Positions 33,176-42,799 of a DNA stretch of 64,000 bases are shown in pieces; within the stretch, counting starts at the first letter, position 1; every line of letters begins with the position of its first letter. The position numbers were made by a program, and so were the translations under genes. Location of the stretch: contig NZ_KB889666.1 of the NCBI RefSeq assembly GCF_000372745.1, positions 88,990 through 152,989 of the forward strand, written 5' to 3'. The DNA is from Embleya scabrispora DSM 41855 (lineage in GTDB: Bacteria > Actinomycetota > Actinomycetes > Streptomycetales > Streptomycetaceae). A model generated the notes under the pieces. The model was not told where the DNA came from and made no database searches. It saw only the letters and a program-made list of their open reading frames with translations.

Positions 33176-35287
33176 GTGTCAGGAGCACCCACGACCAGTC
33201 GCGACCAAGGCTGGCGCGTCAGTGCCGACATCGGCGGCACTTTCACCGACGTCATCGCCCTCGGGCCCGACGGCCGCGTCCTGCCCGTCAAGGTTCTCTC
33301 CACTCCGCCCGACTTCGGCACCGCGGTCCTTGAGGGGACGGCCGCCGCGCTCGGTGACGCGGGCGTCGAGGCGCATGAGGTCCACGCCATGCTGCACGCC
33401 ACCACCGTGGCCACCAACGCGATCCTTGAAATGCGCGGCGCGCGCACCGCGCTGGTCACCACCAAAGGCTTCCGGGACGTCCTGGAACTCGGCCGCCTGC
33501 GCCGCCCCCTGCTGTACGACCTGTCCTGGCAAAAGCCCGTGCCGCTCGCGCTGCGCCGCCACCGCTACGAACTCGACCAGCGCATCACCGCGAACGGTGA
33601 ACTCAGGCCCGCCGCGGACAGCGCCGAGGTGGCCGACCTGGCCGATCGGATCCGTGCGGCGGGCATCGAGGCCGTCGCCGTCTGTTTGATCAACTCCCAT
33701 GTCCGCCCCGATGAGGAACAACGTGTCGCAGCCGAACTGCGCGAACTGCTGCCCGGCGTGTACGTCACCGCCTCCGTCGATATCTCACCGCAGATCAAGG
33801 AGTTCGAGCGCACCAGTACCGCGGTCGTGAACAGCTACGTCGGGCCGCAGGTGCACGACTACGTCAGCGCGCTCAGCGACGGGCTGCGCGCGGCGGGCAT
33901 CACCGAGCCCCTCATGATCATGCAGTCCAGCGGCGGCCTCCTCGACGCGGCGTCCGTGGTGCAGCGGCCTGTCCAGATCATCGAGTCAGGCCCCGCCGCA
34001 GGCGTCATCGCCGTCCAGAAGCTCGCCCAACTGATGGGCCTCGACTCCGTCGTAGCGTTCGACATGGGCGGCACCACCGCCAAGGCCTCGCTCATCGAAA
34101 ACGGGGAGCCCTTCGTCGCCGCCGACTACGAGGTCGGCGGAGGAATGAACCTCACGAGAAGCATGGGCCGGGGCGCCGGCTACACCGTGCGGGTGCCTTC
34201 CATCGATATCGCCGAGGTGGGCGCCGGCGGCAGCAGCGTCGTCTCCGTGGACGCGGCAGGCTCCCTGAGGGTCGGTCCCGAAAGCGCGGGATCCCGGCCC
34301 GGCCCCGCGTGCTACGGCAACGGTGGCGACCATCCCACCCTCACCGACGCCAATGTCGTCCTGGGCTACCTCAGCCCCCGGTCCCTCGCCGGCGGTCGGG
34401 TGGCGATCCGTCCGGACCTCGCCGAGAAGTCCCTCGACACCATCGCCCAACAGTTGGACGTCGACATCCCCGCTGCCGCGCGCGGCGCCTACGAGGTCGC
34501 CGTCTCCAACATGACGAAGGCCGTCAAGGCCGTCACGAGTGAACGGGGCCGCGACCCGCGGGACGCGGTCATGGTGGCTTTCGGAGGAGCGGGCCCCCTC
34601 TACGGTGCCGCTCTGGCGAAGGAACTGGGCATCGACACCGTCATCGTTCCCGTGCACACCGGCCTGTTCAGCAGCCTCGGCCTGCTCGTGGCCGACACCT
34701 CCCGCGAGTCGGTCGCACCCCACCGCCCCCAATTCGACGAGCCTGGCGTGCTCACCGCCGAGTTCGACCGTATGGCCGAGGACATCACCCGGGCGCTGCG
34801 GGAAGCCGCGCCGGGCGCGGAAGCCGATGTGCAGCGGGTCCTTGACATGCGCTACCACGGCCAGCGGTTCGAGCTCCCGGTCGTGGTACCCAACGGCACC
34901 GTCACACCCGCCCTCATGGCCGGAGCCCGCACGCGGTTCCACGCCGAGCACCGCCGGACCTACGGTCGCGCGGGCGGTGACGAGCTGATCGAGATCGTCA
35001 ACATCCGCGTGCGGGGCACGGTACGCAACCCCATCACCATCGACCGCGCGCTGCGTCTGCTCCCGCAGCACTCCCGCCCCGCCCATTCCCGGGCCTGCCG
35101 GTTCGACCACACGGAAGACACCCCGGTCATCGCCCGCGCTGAACTGCCCTCCCACCGCGTGCCCGGACCACTGGTCATCGAGGACATGGACTCGACGACC
35201 CTGGTGCCGCCGGGGGCCACCGCGCACCGCGACAGCCTCGACAACATCGTCATCCGCTGGACCACTGCCACCAAGGAATCGTCATGA
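33176..35287 (+). CDS. hyuA: Hydantoinase/oxoprolinase A subunit (HyuA)
   Basis: A 703-residue ATP-dependent hydantoinase large subunit. The N-terminal ASKHA-type ATP site is VSADIGGTFTDVIALG; VAFDMGGTTAKASLI is the second phosphate motif; and GSRPGPACYGNGGDHPTLTDAN is typical of HyuA/oxoprolinase. It forms a complex with HyuB to open cyclic amides such as hydantoins or N-methylhydantoin with ATP. The start is GTG 33176 after GAAGGAG. It is coupled by ATGA to hyuB. Confidence 0.93.
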   Translation: MSGAPTTSRDQGWRVSADIGGTFTDVIALGPDGRVLPVKVLSTPPDFGTAVLEGTAAALGDAGVEAHEVHAMLHATTVATNAILEMRGARTALVTTKGFRDVLELGRLRRPLLYDLSWQKPVPLALRRHRYELDQRITANGELRPAADSAEVADLADRIRAAGIEAVAVCLINSHVRPDEEQRVAAELRELLPGVYVTASVDISPQIKEFERTSTAVVNSYVGPQVHDYVSALSDGLRAAGITEPLMIMQSSGGLLDAASVVQRPVQIIESGPAAGVIAVQKLAQLMGLDSVVAFDMGGTTAKASLIENGEPFVAADYEVGGGMNLTRSMGRGAGYTVRVPSIDIAEVGAGGSSVVSVDAAGSLRVGPESAGSRPGPACYGNGGDHPTLTDANVVLGYLSPRSLAGGRVAIRPDLAEKSLDTIAQQLDVDIPAAARGAYEVAVSNMTKAVKAVTSERGRDPRDAVMVAFGGAGPLYGAALAKELGIDTVIVPVHTGLFSSLGLLVADTSRESVAPHRPQFDEPGVLTAEFDRMAEDITRALREAAPGAEADVQRVLDMRYHGQRFELPVVVPNGTVTPALMAGARTRFHAEHRRTYGRAGGDELIEIVNIRVRGTVRNPITIDRALRLLPQHSRPAHSRACRFDHTEDTPVIARAELPSHRVPGPLVIEDMDSTTLVPPGATAHRDSLDNIVIRWTTATKESS

Positions 35288-37017
35288 GCCCGCACCCCAT
35301 CCGCGACGCCGCCACATTCGAGGTGTTCCGCAACGCGGTATCAGGACTGTCCGACGAGATGGCGATCACCATCCTGCGTACGGCCCACTCGCAGATCGTC
35401 GCCTCCAGCATGGACTTCTCGGCCGCGCTGTGCGACGCCTCAGGGCGTGTCATCGCCCAGGCCAACACCTGCCCGGTGCACCTCGGTTCCATACCCGAGG
35501 CCATGAGCGCCGTCCTGGACGCGTTCGGGGACACCGTCCGTCCCGGCGACGTCTACCTCCTCAACGATCCGGACCTGGGCGGCATGCATCTGCCCGACAT
35601 CTTCGCTGTCGGGCCGGTGTTCACCGATGAGCAGGAACTGATCGGCTACTCGGTCACCGTCGTCAACCACGCCGACGTGGGCGGCTGGGCCGCCGGATCG
35701 ATGGCCGTGCAGTCCACCAGCATCTTCGCCGAAGGCGTCCAGATCCCGCCGTCCCGCCTGGTGGAAGCGGGCGTACTGAACGAAACGTTCCTGGCCCTGA
35801 TCCTGCGCAACGTACGCGAGCCCGGCCTGCTGCGCGGTGACCTCGAGGCGCAGCTCGCCGCCTGCCACGCCGGCGGCGAAGGACTGAAGGATCTTGCCAG
35901 GCGCCACGGGACCGACGAATTGGCTGTGCTGATCGACGAACTCCTCGACTACTCCGAGACCCTCCTGCGTGCCGCAGTCACCGAAGCCGCCGACGGCAGC
36001 TACACCTTCGAGGACCACATCGACGACGACGGGCTCGGCTCACCCCCCATCCCCTTCCGCGTCACCGTCGGCATCGTCGGCGACGCCCTGCACCTGGACT
36101 TCACCGGATCGTCCCCGCAGGTCGCCTCGGCGCTCAACGCCACCGCCTCGTTCACCAAGTCCGCCTCCTACGCCGCCATCCAGGGAGCCCTCGGATCCGA
36201 CATCCCGGCCAACAGCGGCTTCTACCGCCCCTTCACGTTCGTCATCCCCGAAGGCAGCATCCTCAACGGCAGACGCCCGTCTGCCCGCGGTGCGCGCGGC
36301 CTGGTCGCCTACCGCATCATCGATACCGTCCTGGGCGCTCTGGCACCGGTGTTCCCCCACCGAGTCCCTGCCGCCGGCGACGGCGGCCCCGACTCCATCG
36401 CGATCGGCGTCACCGAGCAGGACGGATCCAGCGCCGTCCTGTGGGACGTCCTGTGCGGCGCCTGGGGGGCCAGGCCCGACCGCGACGGAGTGGACGGCAT
36501 CAGCCCGCTCGGCGCGAACCTCGCCAACACACCGATCGAGGAGCTCGAGCAGTCCGGGCACCTTCGCATCGACGGTTACGGCTATCTCCCCGACACCGGC
36601 GGACCGGGCCGATGGCGCGGTGGCCTGTCGACCTTCCGCGACATAACGATCCTCCACCCCGAGGTCTCGGTACAGATCCGTTCGGACCGGCGCCGGCATC
36701 TCCCCTACGGCCTTGCGGGAGGAGGACCAGGGACTCCCTCGTCCAACATCCTCAACACCGGAACGCCGCAGGAGCAGATCCTGCCGACCAAGGTCATCCG
36801 GACCCTGGTCGCCGGCGACCGTCACCGCCACGTCACCGCCGGCGGAGGAGGTCACGGCAGCGCCCTGACCCGGGAAGCCGACCGGGTCCTGCAGGACGTA
36901 CTCGACCAGAAAGTGACCCTCGCCGGCGCAGCCCGCGACTACGGCGTGGTCATCACGCCCACCGGCACCGTCGACACCGCCGCCACGCAAGAACTCCGCT
37001 CCGCGCACCACCGCTGA
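35284..37017 (+). CDS. hyuB: Hydantoinase/oxoprolinase B subunit (HyuB)
   Basis: A 577-residue HyuB. Conserved stretches are DFSAALCDASGRVIAQANTCPVHLG, LLNDPDLGGMHLPDIFAVGPVF, VNHADVGGWAAGSM and LPDTGGPGRWRGG, the last being the C-terminal family motif. It supplies the catalytic, metal-binding part of the complex with HyuA. The start overlaps the hyuA stop. Whether the pair acts on hydantoins, oxoproline, acetophenone-like ketones or another cyclic compound cannot be told; the downstream amidase-fold protein favours N-carbamoyl chemistry. Confidence 0.93.
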   Translation: MSPHPIRDAATFEVFRNAVSGLSDEMAITILRTAHSQIVASSMDFSAALCDASGRVIAQANTCPVHLGSIPEAMSAVLDAFGDTVRPGDVYLLNDPDLGGMHLPDIFAVGPVFTDEQELIGYSVTVVNHADVGGWAAGSMAVQSTSIFAEGVQIPPSRLVEAGVLNETFLALILRNVREPGLLRGDLEAQLAACHAGGEGLKDLARRHGTDELAVLIDELLDYSETLLRAAVTEAADGSYTFEDHIDDDGLGSPPIPFRVTVGIVGDALHLDFTGSSPQVASALNATASFTKSASYAAIQGALGSDIPANSGFYRPFTFVIPEGSILNGRRPSARGARGLVAYRIIDTVLGALAPVFPHRVPAAGDGGPDSIAIGVTEQDGSSAVLWDVLCGAWGARPDRDGVDGISPLGANLANTPIEELEQSGHLRIDGYGYLPDTGGPGRWRGGLSTFRDITILHPEVSVQIRSDRRRHLPYGLAGGGPGTPSSNILNTGTPQEQILPTKVIRTLVAGDRHRHVTAGGGGHGSALTREADRVLQDVLDQKVTLAGAARDYGVVITPTGTVDTAATQELRSAHHR

Positions 37018-37088
37018 ACGACCGCTCTCCCCTGCCCGGCCGCGCCCCGGACCATCCCCTGCACCACGCCTGAGAAGAGGTCACCGTC

Positions 37089-38453
37089 ATGGCTGAGGTC
37101 ACCGTCCCCGCCCTTACCGACCGATCCATGCGCCGGCTGTGGCGCAAGGTGGGCGTACGCATCATCCCGTTCATCGGAATCGCCTACGTCATGAGCTACA
37201 TCGACCGCGCCAATCTCGGCTACATGGCCGCGCCCCTCAGCAAGGACCTGGGCATCTCCAGGTCACAGATGGGACTGGCCTCCGGATTGTTCTTCATCGG
37301 CTACGTCCTCGTCGAGGTGCCGAGCAACATGATGCTGCGCCGGTTCGGGGCACGGCGGTGGATCACTCGCATCCTCGTCACCTGGGGCGCGGTCACGATG
37401 GCGACGGCAGCGGTGCACAACGTCGGCCAGCTCTACGCCATGCGGATCCTTCTCGGCTTCGCCGAAGCAGGATTGGCCGCGGGCATCCTCCTGTACCTGA
37501 CCGGCTGGTTTCCTCGCAAGTACCGGGCCTGGGCCCTGTCGGCGTTCTTCATGATGATTCCGCTCTCGGGCATCATCGGCTCGCCCCTGGCCGCCGCCCT
37601 CCTGTCCTGGGGGCAGAGTCTCACCGGACTGGCCGGATGGAGAGCGCTGTTCCTGGTCGAGGGGGCCATCACCCTCCTCGCCGGAATCCTCGTCTTCACG
37701 ATGCTGCCCGACCGGCCCCGCGACGCCAAGTGGCTGACGACGGTCGAGAAGGAAGCCATCGAACGCCAACTCGCGCAGGAAACATCCGAGCAGGAAGCGC
37801 ATGGCGCGCTGTCCAGCGTGCGCCAGAGCCTCACCAGCGCGCGGGTCTGGACGCTGGCGCTGGCCTTCTTCGCCATCGTCTTCGGCCTGTACCCGATCGC
37901 GTTCTTCCTCCCCACGATGATCTCCACATTGACCGGCAGCATCTCCGGCATGTCGAACGTCAGCAGTGTGCTGCTGGCCGGCATCCCGTCGGCGTTCGCG
38001 ATCATCGCCATGACGCTCTGGCCCAAGGTCGCCTCAGGCATGTCGGCGGTGTCCTCCACCGTGATTCCCATGGGCGTCGGAGTCGTCGGCCTGGTGACAG
38101 CCACGTTCACGCACGACAACGTCATCTTCATCGCGTCGTTCTGCCTCAGCGTCTCCGGTATCTACACGGCCATGCCCCAGTTCTGGCGGCTGCCGCCGCT
38201 GTCTCTGACCGGCGCAGCCGCCGCTTCGGGCATCGCGGTGATCAACTCGGTGAGCAACATCAGCGGCTTCGTCGGCCCCTACTTCACCGGCTTCATCGCC
38301 GACACGACCGGCAGCTACACCTACGCTCTGCTGACTATCGCGCTCATCATGGTCGCAGGCGCGGCAATCCTCCTCACTGCCGGGCGCAAGGCGGAGCACG
38401 ATGGGACGAGTCATCAGGTGCTCCAGCTGTCCGAAAAGGAGAAGATCGCATGA
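37089..38453 (+). CDS. MFS transporter, anion:cation symporter (ACS) type
   Basis: A 454-residue permease with 12 predicted membrane segments. The N-terminus IIPFIGIAYVMSYIDRANLGY and the loop PSNMMLRRFGARRWITRI are the ACS/phthalate-permease signatures. It follows hyuB by 71 bases with GAGAAGAGG upstream, in the same operon, and probably imports the hydantoin-like or carboxylate substrate by proton symport. Its stop overlaps the hydrolase start. Confidence 0.92.
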   Translation: MAEVTVPALTDRSMRRLWRKVGVRIIPFIGIAYVMSYIDRANLGYMAAPLSKDLGISRSQMGLASGLFFIGYVLVEVPSNMMLRRFGARRWITRILVTWGAVTMATAAVHNVGQLYAMRILLGFAEAGLAAGILLYLTGWFPRKYRAWALSAFFMMIPLSGIIGSPLAAALLSWGQSLTGLAGWRALFLVEGAITLLAGILVFTMLPDRPRDAKWLTTVEKEAIERQLAQETSEQEAHGALSSVRQSLTSARVWTLALAFFAIVFGLYPIAFFLPTMISTLTGSISGMSNVSSVLLAGIPSAFAIIAMTLWPKVASGMSAVSSTVIPMGVGVVGLVTATFTHDNVIFIASFCLSVSGIYTAMPQFWRLPPLSLTGAAAASGIAVINSVSNISGFVGPYFTGFIADTTGSYTYALLTIALIMVAGAAILLTAGRKAEHDGTSHQVLQLSEKEKIA

Positions 38454-39031
38454 TCGTGCCGGCGAATCCGGCATTGATCGTCGGTGACATGCAGAAGGGC
38501 ATCCTGGCGAGCCATCCCTTCGCCCGGCAACCCGTTCCCGCTCTGTTGTCGCTGCTGCCCGCGGCGCGGGCCAACGGCTTGCTCGTGATCTTCGTGCGCA
38601 CCCATCTGCGGCCCACGGGCGCCGATGTCTCGGCGAACAACCCGCTGTTCCAGCAGTTCCACCAGGCCGGAAACCTATTCCACGAAGGTGCGGAGGCCAC
38701 CGAAATCGCCGCGGAGCTGGAGGCGCGGGCGGATGAAGCCGTCGTGGGCAAGCGGCGGACCAGCGCCTTCGCCGGCACTGACCTCGACCTGCTGCTGCGG
38801 GCCGGGCGCATCGACTCCCTCGTCCTGACCGGTGTCGCGACCAGCGCGATGGTGGCGGCAACCCTCATCGACGCACTCGACCTCGACTACCGGGTCACCG
38901 TCGTGAGCGACGCCTGCGCCGACGCCGAGCCGGACGTCCACGACTTCTTCATGGAGCGTGTCTTCCCTGCTCGGGGCGCCCAGGTAACGACCTCCCGGAC
39001 CTGGATCGAGGACCACCGCCTGGAAGCCTGA
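38450..39031 (+). CDS. Isochorismatase-like hydrolase fold lacking the catalytic Cys
   Basis: A 193-residue cysteine-hydrolase-fold protein. LIVGDMQKGIL gives the catalytic Asp and VVGKRRTSAFAGTDL gives the catalytic Lys, but the nucleophile loop reads TGVATSAMVAATLIDAL, with Met where N-carbamoylsarcosine amidases and nicotinamidases have Cys. Context (HyuA/HyuB, transporter) would suit an N-carbamoyl amidase that finishes hydantoin breakdown, but without Cys another chemistry, or a divergent subgroup that naturally lacks it, must be assumed. It is coupled by ATGA to the transporter gene and ends the operon. Confidence 0.85.
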   Translation: MIVPANPALIVGDMQKGILASHPFARQPVPALLSLLPAARANGLLVIFVRTHLRPTGADVSANNPLFQQFHQAGNLFHEGAEATEIAAELEARADEAVVGKRRTSAFAGTDLDLLLRAGRIDSLVLTGVATSAMVAATLIDALDLDYRVTVVSDACADAEPDVHDFFMERVFPARGAQVTTSRTWIEDHRLEA

Positions 39032-39250
39032 GCATCTCGACGGCCCGGCGTGCGGTTGCGGTGCGGGTGGTGAAACCGGGTGTCGCACCGGCCAACGCGC
39101 GCCGACGACATGCCACATGTCGGCCGCGTCACCACGGCCGCGCTCGGCAAACGAGCTGCCCTGAGTCCCGGCACCAGTCCCGGAACCCGCGCTTCCCGGC
39201 CCGCGCGGACGCCGCCGTCGGGCCGCGGAGCGACGGCACCCGTTCAGGCC

Positions 39251-40240
39251 TCACTCGTCGATGGCCGTCAGCCTCGCTCGCCGGTACACGACGTGCTTTC
39301 CGTCCCGGCGGCGGTCGACCAGCCCAGCGCGGTAAAGGAGTTGCAGGTGGTGCGACGCGGTGGAGCGGGCCACCCGAAGCCGGCCGGCGACCTCGGCGGT
39401 CGTCGCGCCGGCGCCAAGTTCGGCGAGGATGAGCGCGCGGGTCTCCCCCATCACCTCGCCGAGCCCGGTCGCGGCCGGTTGTCGTCCCCGCTGGTCGCGT
39501 CCGGTCCGTCGATCGGGCTTGGCCGGGTAGTGGATGATGGGGCTGCGCCGGTCGGGGGATCCGGGTGGGTCGATGGCGAACCTCGTCCGGTGGAACCACG
39601 GCGAGGGTTGGATCACGATGTAGCGCTCGGCGATGCGGGCCCCACGAGGATGCGGATACCGCAGGCTGATGTCGATGCCGTCGCCGTTCCAGACCACGCA
39701 CTGGTCGAGGCTGTCGATGGCGGCCTTGAGCCCTCCGGTGACCGCAACGCGTGCTCGGGCGGCGATGTCGGCCTCCAGGCGGTCGCGGATGCGTGGCCAG
39801 TCGGGGGCGATGACGGTGTGGAACAGCCGGGCAAGCTGATCGGCGGCGGCCTGGGTGAGCTGCCGTTCGCCCTGCTCCGTCGCCCGGGCGAGTTTGCCGG
39901 GTAACTTCCCGCCGCCGCTGATGATGTCGATCTCGTGCCGGACCCGGTCGGTGCCGGTGGTGGTGATGGTGTGCAACTCGTCGTCCAGGTCGCCGATGTG
40001 CGCGTTGGGGATCGGGCGCAGGAAGTCCGGACAGTAGCCGTGCGCGCCGGGGGCTCCGAGGGTGTTGAGCGTGCCGAATCCGGCACCGGTAAGCGCCTTG
40101 ACGGCGCCTTCCCGGAACTTGCGTGGGACGCCTGCCGGATGCTCGTGCAGGGCCATGAGCAGGTCGACGGTGACGGTGACGGGCGAGATGGCGAAGTGGC
40201 TGTGCGCCAGTGCGTCCGCCGACAGATCGATGCGGATCAT
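39251..40240 (-). CDS. ArsR-type winged-helix regulator with large N-terminal domain
   Basis: A 329-residue protein. The C-terminal 75 residues form an ArsR-like helix-turn-helix: GETRALILAELGAGATTAEV then AGRLRVARSTASHHLQLLYR and GLVDRRRDGKHVVYRRARL. The N-terminal about 240 residues match the actinobacterial DUF5937-like domain (ADALAHSHFAISPV, VIQPSPWFHRTRFAI). These regulators lack metal-binding Cys clusters, so it probably is not metal-responsive. It is divergent from a small secreted peptide gene and convergent with the hydantoin operon. Confidence 0.85.
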   Translation of the reverse strand: MIRIDLSADALAHSHFAISPVTVTVDLLMALHEHPAGVPRKFREGAVKALTGAGFGTLNTLGAPGAHGYCPDFLRPIPNAHIGDLDDELHTITTTGTDRVRHEIDIISGGGKLPGKLARATEQGERQLTQAAADQLARLFHTVIAPDWPRIRDRLEADIAARARVAVTGGLKAAIDSLDQCVVWNGDGIDISLRYPHPRGARIAERYIVIQPSPWFHRTRFAIDPPGSPDRRSPIIHYPAKPDRRTGRDQRGRQPAATGLGEVMGETRALILAELGAGATTAEVAGRLRVARSTASHHLQLLYRAGLVDRRRDGKHVVYRRARLTAIDE

Positions 40241-40282
40241 GACACCTCCTCCGGGCGATCGACGGATGGTGTGTCGATGGTT

Positions 40283-40303
40283 GTCGAATCGTTGGGCTTC
40301 GAC
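40283..40303. promoter_or_regulatory. Inverted repeat GTCGAA-N9-TTCGAC upstream of ArsR-type gene
   Basis: A perfect six-base inverted repeat, 43-63 bases before the ArsR-type start and about 110 before the peptide gene. It is a candidate autoregulatory site controlling both. Confidence 0.35.
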
Positions 40304-40409
40304 GGGGCCTGGATTGCAGGATTTACCCGAGCGGGCTCACCCTGAAGGTGGCACGGCCGGCACCTACCGGTCGCGACGCGATTGTTCCGCTGGGAAGGGA
40401 AGGACAGAC

Positions 40410-40553
40410 ATGAACATTCGTCGATGGCTCGCGGGTGCCGTCATCGCCGCCGTCGCGGGCGTGGCCTTCGCCGGCGCCGTTTCGAGTGCGACGTCGACCG
40501 AGCACGGGTCCACCCGTCCGGTCGCCGCCACCGCCATCGAGTACGGCCTGTAG
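40410..40553 (+). CDS. 47-residue secreted peptide
   Basis: ATG 40410 follows a strong GGGAAGGGAAGGA. The product starts MNIRRWLAGAVIAAVAGVAF, a compact signal peptide, and the predicted mature part after ASS is only about 20 residues, ending AIEYGL. It is divergent from the ArsR-type regulator and may be controlled by it. The short mature tail could be a signalling peptide or simply an uncharacterised envelope peptide; I know no family. Confidence 0.55.
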   Translation: MNIRRWLAGAVIAAVAGVAFAGAVSSATSTEHGSTRPVAATAIEYGL

Positions 40554-41082
40554 TCCGGCCGAGTCCACCCCACGGGGAACGGCTCGGCAACAGCCCGCAC
40601 AGCCGAACCCGTTCGGCATCCGAAGGGGTTCGGCGACGGGCGGACCGGCGCGACCCGGCCCCCATGCCTCGGCGAGGAGTCGGACGGACTCACCACGCGA
40701 TCCCGCGTCTCTTCCCCGTTCGCGAACGCCGACCGCCGCACACTCGGCCCCAGGGTCGCCGACCCGGGTGAGTCGCACCTCGGTTCGCCGGGCACGTAAG
40801 TCCACCCCGAACGCGTCCACTTCCACCCACACCCCCGTACCGTTCGCGCGTGCGTTCGACGCCACCGTACCGGCGCGCTCGGGAATCCGCCGACCTTTCG
40901 GTCGATCGCACTTTGGCCCGATCGAAGCCTCGGATCGACGATCGGGCCGATCCCGCACGACCGGCGCCCCCGCGCGGCGCCGGCGCCCGCGTCCGCAGAC
41001 GGCCTCCACCCAGGCATGCGGCGCATTCGCACGGCCGGATCGATTCCGTCCGGCATTCCTACAGAAGGAGTACCGATCAATC
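40554..41082. other. Non-coding region with hairpin at 40915-40948
   Basis: No gene was found. GGCCCGATCG (40915-40924) pairs with CGATCGGGCC (40939-40948) around 14 bases, a stable hairpin that may terminate the peptide transcript or sit in the leader of the next gene. Confidence 0.45.
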
Positions 41083-41490
41083 ATGTCCCGTAACCCGAGG
41101 ATTCTCGGCGCACTGGCGCTCACCGTGGCTTGTTGCGCCACGATCGGCCTCACGGCGGGCACCGCCCAGGCGGAAATCTACGACAAGATAGGAAACATCA
41201 ACGAGCACTGGCACTACACCGACTCGGACGGCAGGACGGGCGACTACCAGTTCAGCGCGGATAAATGGGACAACGGATATCAGCGCTACCAGCGGTCCAC
41301 CGTGTATGTGAGCGGTCAGGACAAGGGCGCGGTCAGGGTCAATTGCCTCCGGGGCAACGGTGGCGGCCAGTGGTACGAGTCCACGATCTATTCGCGCAAC
41401 GGTTTGAACCCCTCGCACTATGACTGCAGCGGCAACGGCACCTACAACCGCGGTTACCTGCAGGTGGCCCTCCAGTTGTACAAGGCGTGA
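41083..41490 (+). CDS. Small secreted protein of unknown function
   Basis: A 135-residue protein starting MSRNPRILGALALTVACCAT with signal cleavage after AQA. The mature part of about 105 residues is rich in Tyr, Trp, Asn and Gly (HWHYTDSDGRTGDYQFSADKW, GNGGGQWYESTIYSRNGL), with two Cys that could form a disulfide. GAAGGAG lies upstream. Composition suggests a small beta-rich extracellular protein. Confidence 0.75.
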   Translation: MSRNPRILGALALTVACCATIGLTAGTAQAEIYDKIGNINEHWHYTDSDGRTGDYQFSADKWDNGYQRYQRSTVYVSGQDKGAVRVNCLRGNGGGQWYESTIYSRNGLNPSHYDCSGNGTYNRGYLQVALQLYKA

Positions 41491-41578
41491 GCCGTGCGTA
41501 CATGAGTGGTCGCCCCGGCGTGCGTGGAGATGCGGGCGTACGCCGGGGCTCCCTATTCGGAAGGCGAGGGTGACAACG

Positions 41579-42427
41579 ATGCCGGGCAAACGCATGGCTG
41601 TTTCGATGGCGGCGGCCGCGGGCGTCGCCGTGACGGTCGCGGCGGGCTTCACGTTCGTGCCGTCCGATGGTGGCGGGACCGACCGGACGGCCCAGGCCAA
41701 GGCCAACACCCGCCGGTTCGTGCTGATTCTGGCAGGTGCCGCCGATCATGCCGAGTCGCAGCGGTTCGACACGGAGGTTGCCGCTCGCACGGAAGCGTTG
41801 ACATCCGAGTGCATGAGTTCACACGGCTTCCGGTACACGCCCAAGGACCCGCGCAGTGTGGTCGACACCGAGGACGCGACCGACTTCTCGAACCCGGACT
41901 ACGCGCGCACACGCGGCTTCGGCATCTCGGTCTTCGCGCGTTTCGTCCCGGCCACGGCGGACGTCGAATATCAGCGGACGCTGTCGGCCGCTGTTCTCAA
42001 GACTTACGACGAACGTCTCGCGAAGTGCGCCGAAAACGCGCAGCGCACGACCGAGAAGGAATACGGCATCGCGGAGGCGAACTCGCAGTGGGACCGGTTG
42101 GACGGCGACGTCCGCCGTGACCCACGCTACCAATCGGCACTCCGGACCTGGCGAACCTGCGCGGCAGAGGCCGGACATCCGGCGGAATCCCGCCTCGCGC
42201 TCATCGAAACCCTGCGCAGGCAATACACCCCGATCATGGCCGGCGTTCGGACCGGCAGCACCGAGTTACCGCAGGATCAACTGGCGGCACTGGCCGCGCA
42301 GAACTCCGAATGGCGTACGTTCCATCAGATGGAAGTCGACGCCGCCACGGCGACTTTCCCCTGCTCGCAGGCCGCCGATCGAACCTATGTATCCGTCTTT
42401 CTCGAACATCTGAACCGAATCGCTTGA
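41579..42427 (+). CDS. Exported unknown protein
   Basis: A 282-residue protein with an N-terminal membrane anchor or signal (MAVSMAAAAGVAVTVAAGFTF). The rest is helical and charged, with four Cys (SECMSSHGF, LAKCAENAQ, TWRTCAAEAGH, TFPCSQAADR) spread as in the secreted SECM-type proteins of actinomycetes. GAGGGTGA precedes ATG 41579. Its last codons lie in a 14-bp tandem repeat. Function unknown. Confidence 0.75.
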   Translation: MPGKRMAVSMAAAAGVAVTVAAGFTFVPSDGGGTDRTAQAKANTRRFVLILAGAADHAESQRFDTEVAARTEALTSECMSSHGFRYTPKDPRSVVDTEDATDFSNPDYARTRGFGISVFARFVPATADVEYQRTLSAAVLKTYDERLAKCAENAQRTTEKEYGIAEANSQWDRLDGDVRRDPRYQSALRTWRTCAAEAGHPAESRLALIETLRRQYTPIMAGVRTGSTELPQDQLAALAAQNSEWRTFHQMEVDAATATFPCSQAADRTYVSVFLEHLNRIA

Positions 42428-42466
42428 ACCGAATCGCTTGAACCGAAGCGCCTGAACCGGAACGTT
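42411..42466. repeat. Four tandem copies of a 14-bp repeat
   Basis: TGAACCGAATCGCT at 42411 and 42425 is identical; degenerate copies start at 42439 (TGAACCGAAGCGCC) and 42453 (TGAACCGGAACGTT). The second copy supplies the stop codon of the preceding gene, so copy number can change the tail without frame effects beyond it. Confidence 0.85.
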
Positions 42467-42799
42467 TGATACCGGCAACGCCGCCGCCGCGCCGACCCCC
42501 GGGTGCACGCCGATCTGCTGGACAGGGCATCTGTCACCACGCAGGCAACGCTGACCTGCTCCGATCGGCAAACGCCGGAGCCGGCCCCCAGGGCGGAGGC
42601 TGCCGTGTGTCGGTCGTCAGTTTGGCGTGGTCGGTTCGGGGTGCAAGCGGATGCCGAACGTGGTTTCCACGTCGGTCACCAGGCGGGCCAGTGTGTCGGC
42701 GAATGCGGTCGCGGTGGCGTTCTCCCGGGCGACGATGGTCAGTGCGCGGAGGGTCCAGCACCAGATGCCAGGGCCCAGGGGCGAGTCGGGTTGGGGTGA
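42467..42799. other. Gap without a recognisable gene
   Basis: About 330 bases containing only overlapping frames; the minus strand may be the decayed 3' part of the adjacent hexapeptide-repeat pseudogene. Confidence 0.4.

Noticed and set aside
42411..42466. Tandem repeats as a possible CRISPR array
   Set aside because: The units are 14 bp with no spacers and no cas genes are near.
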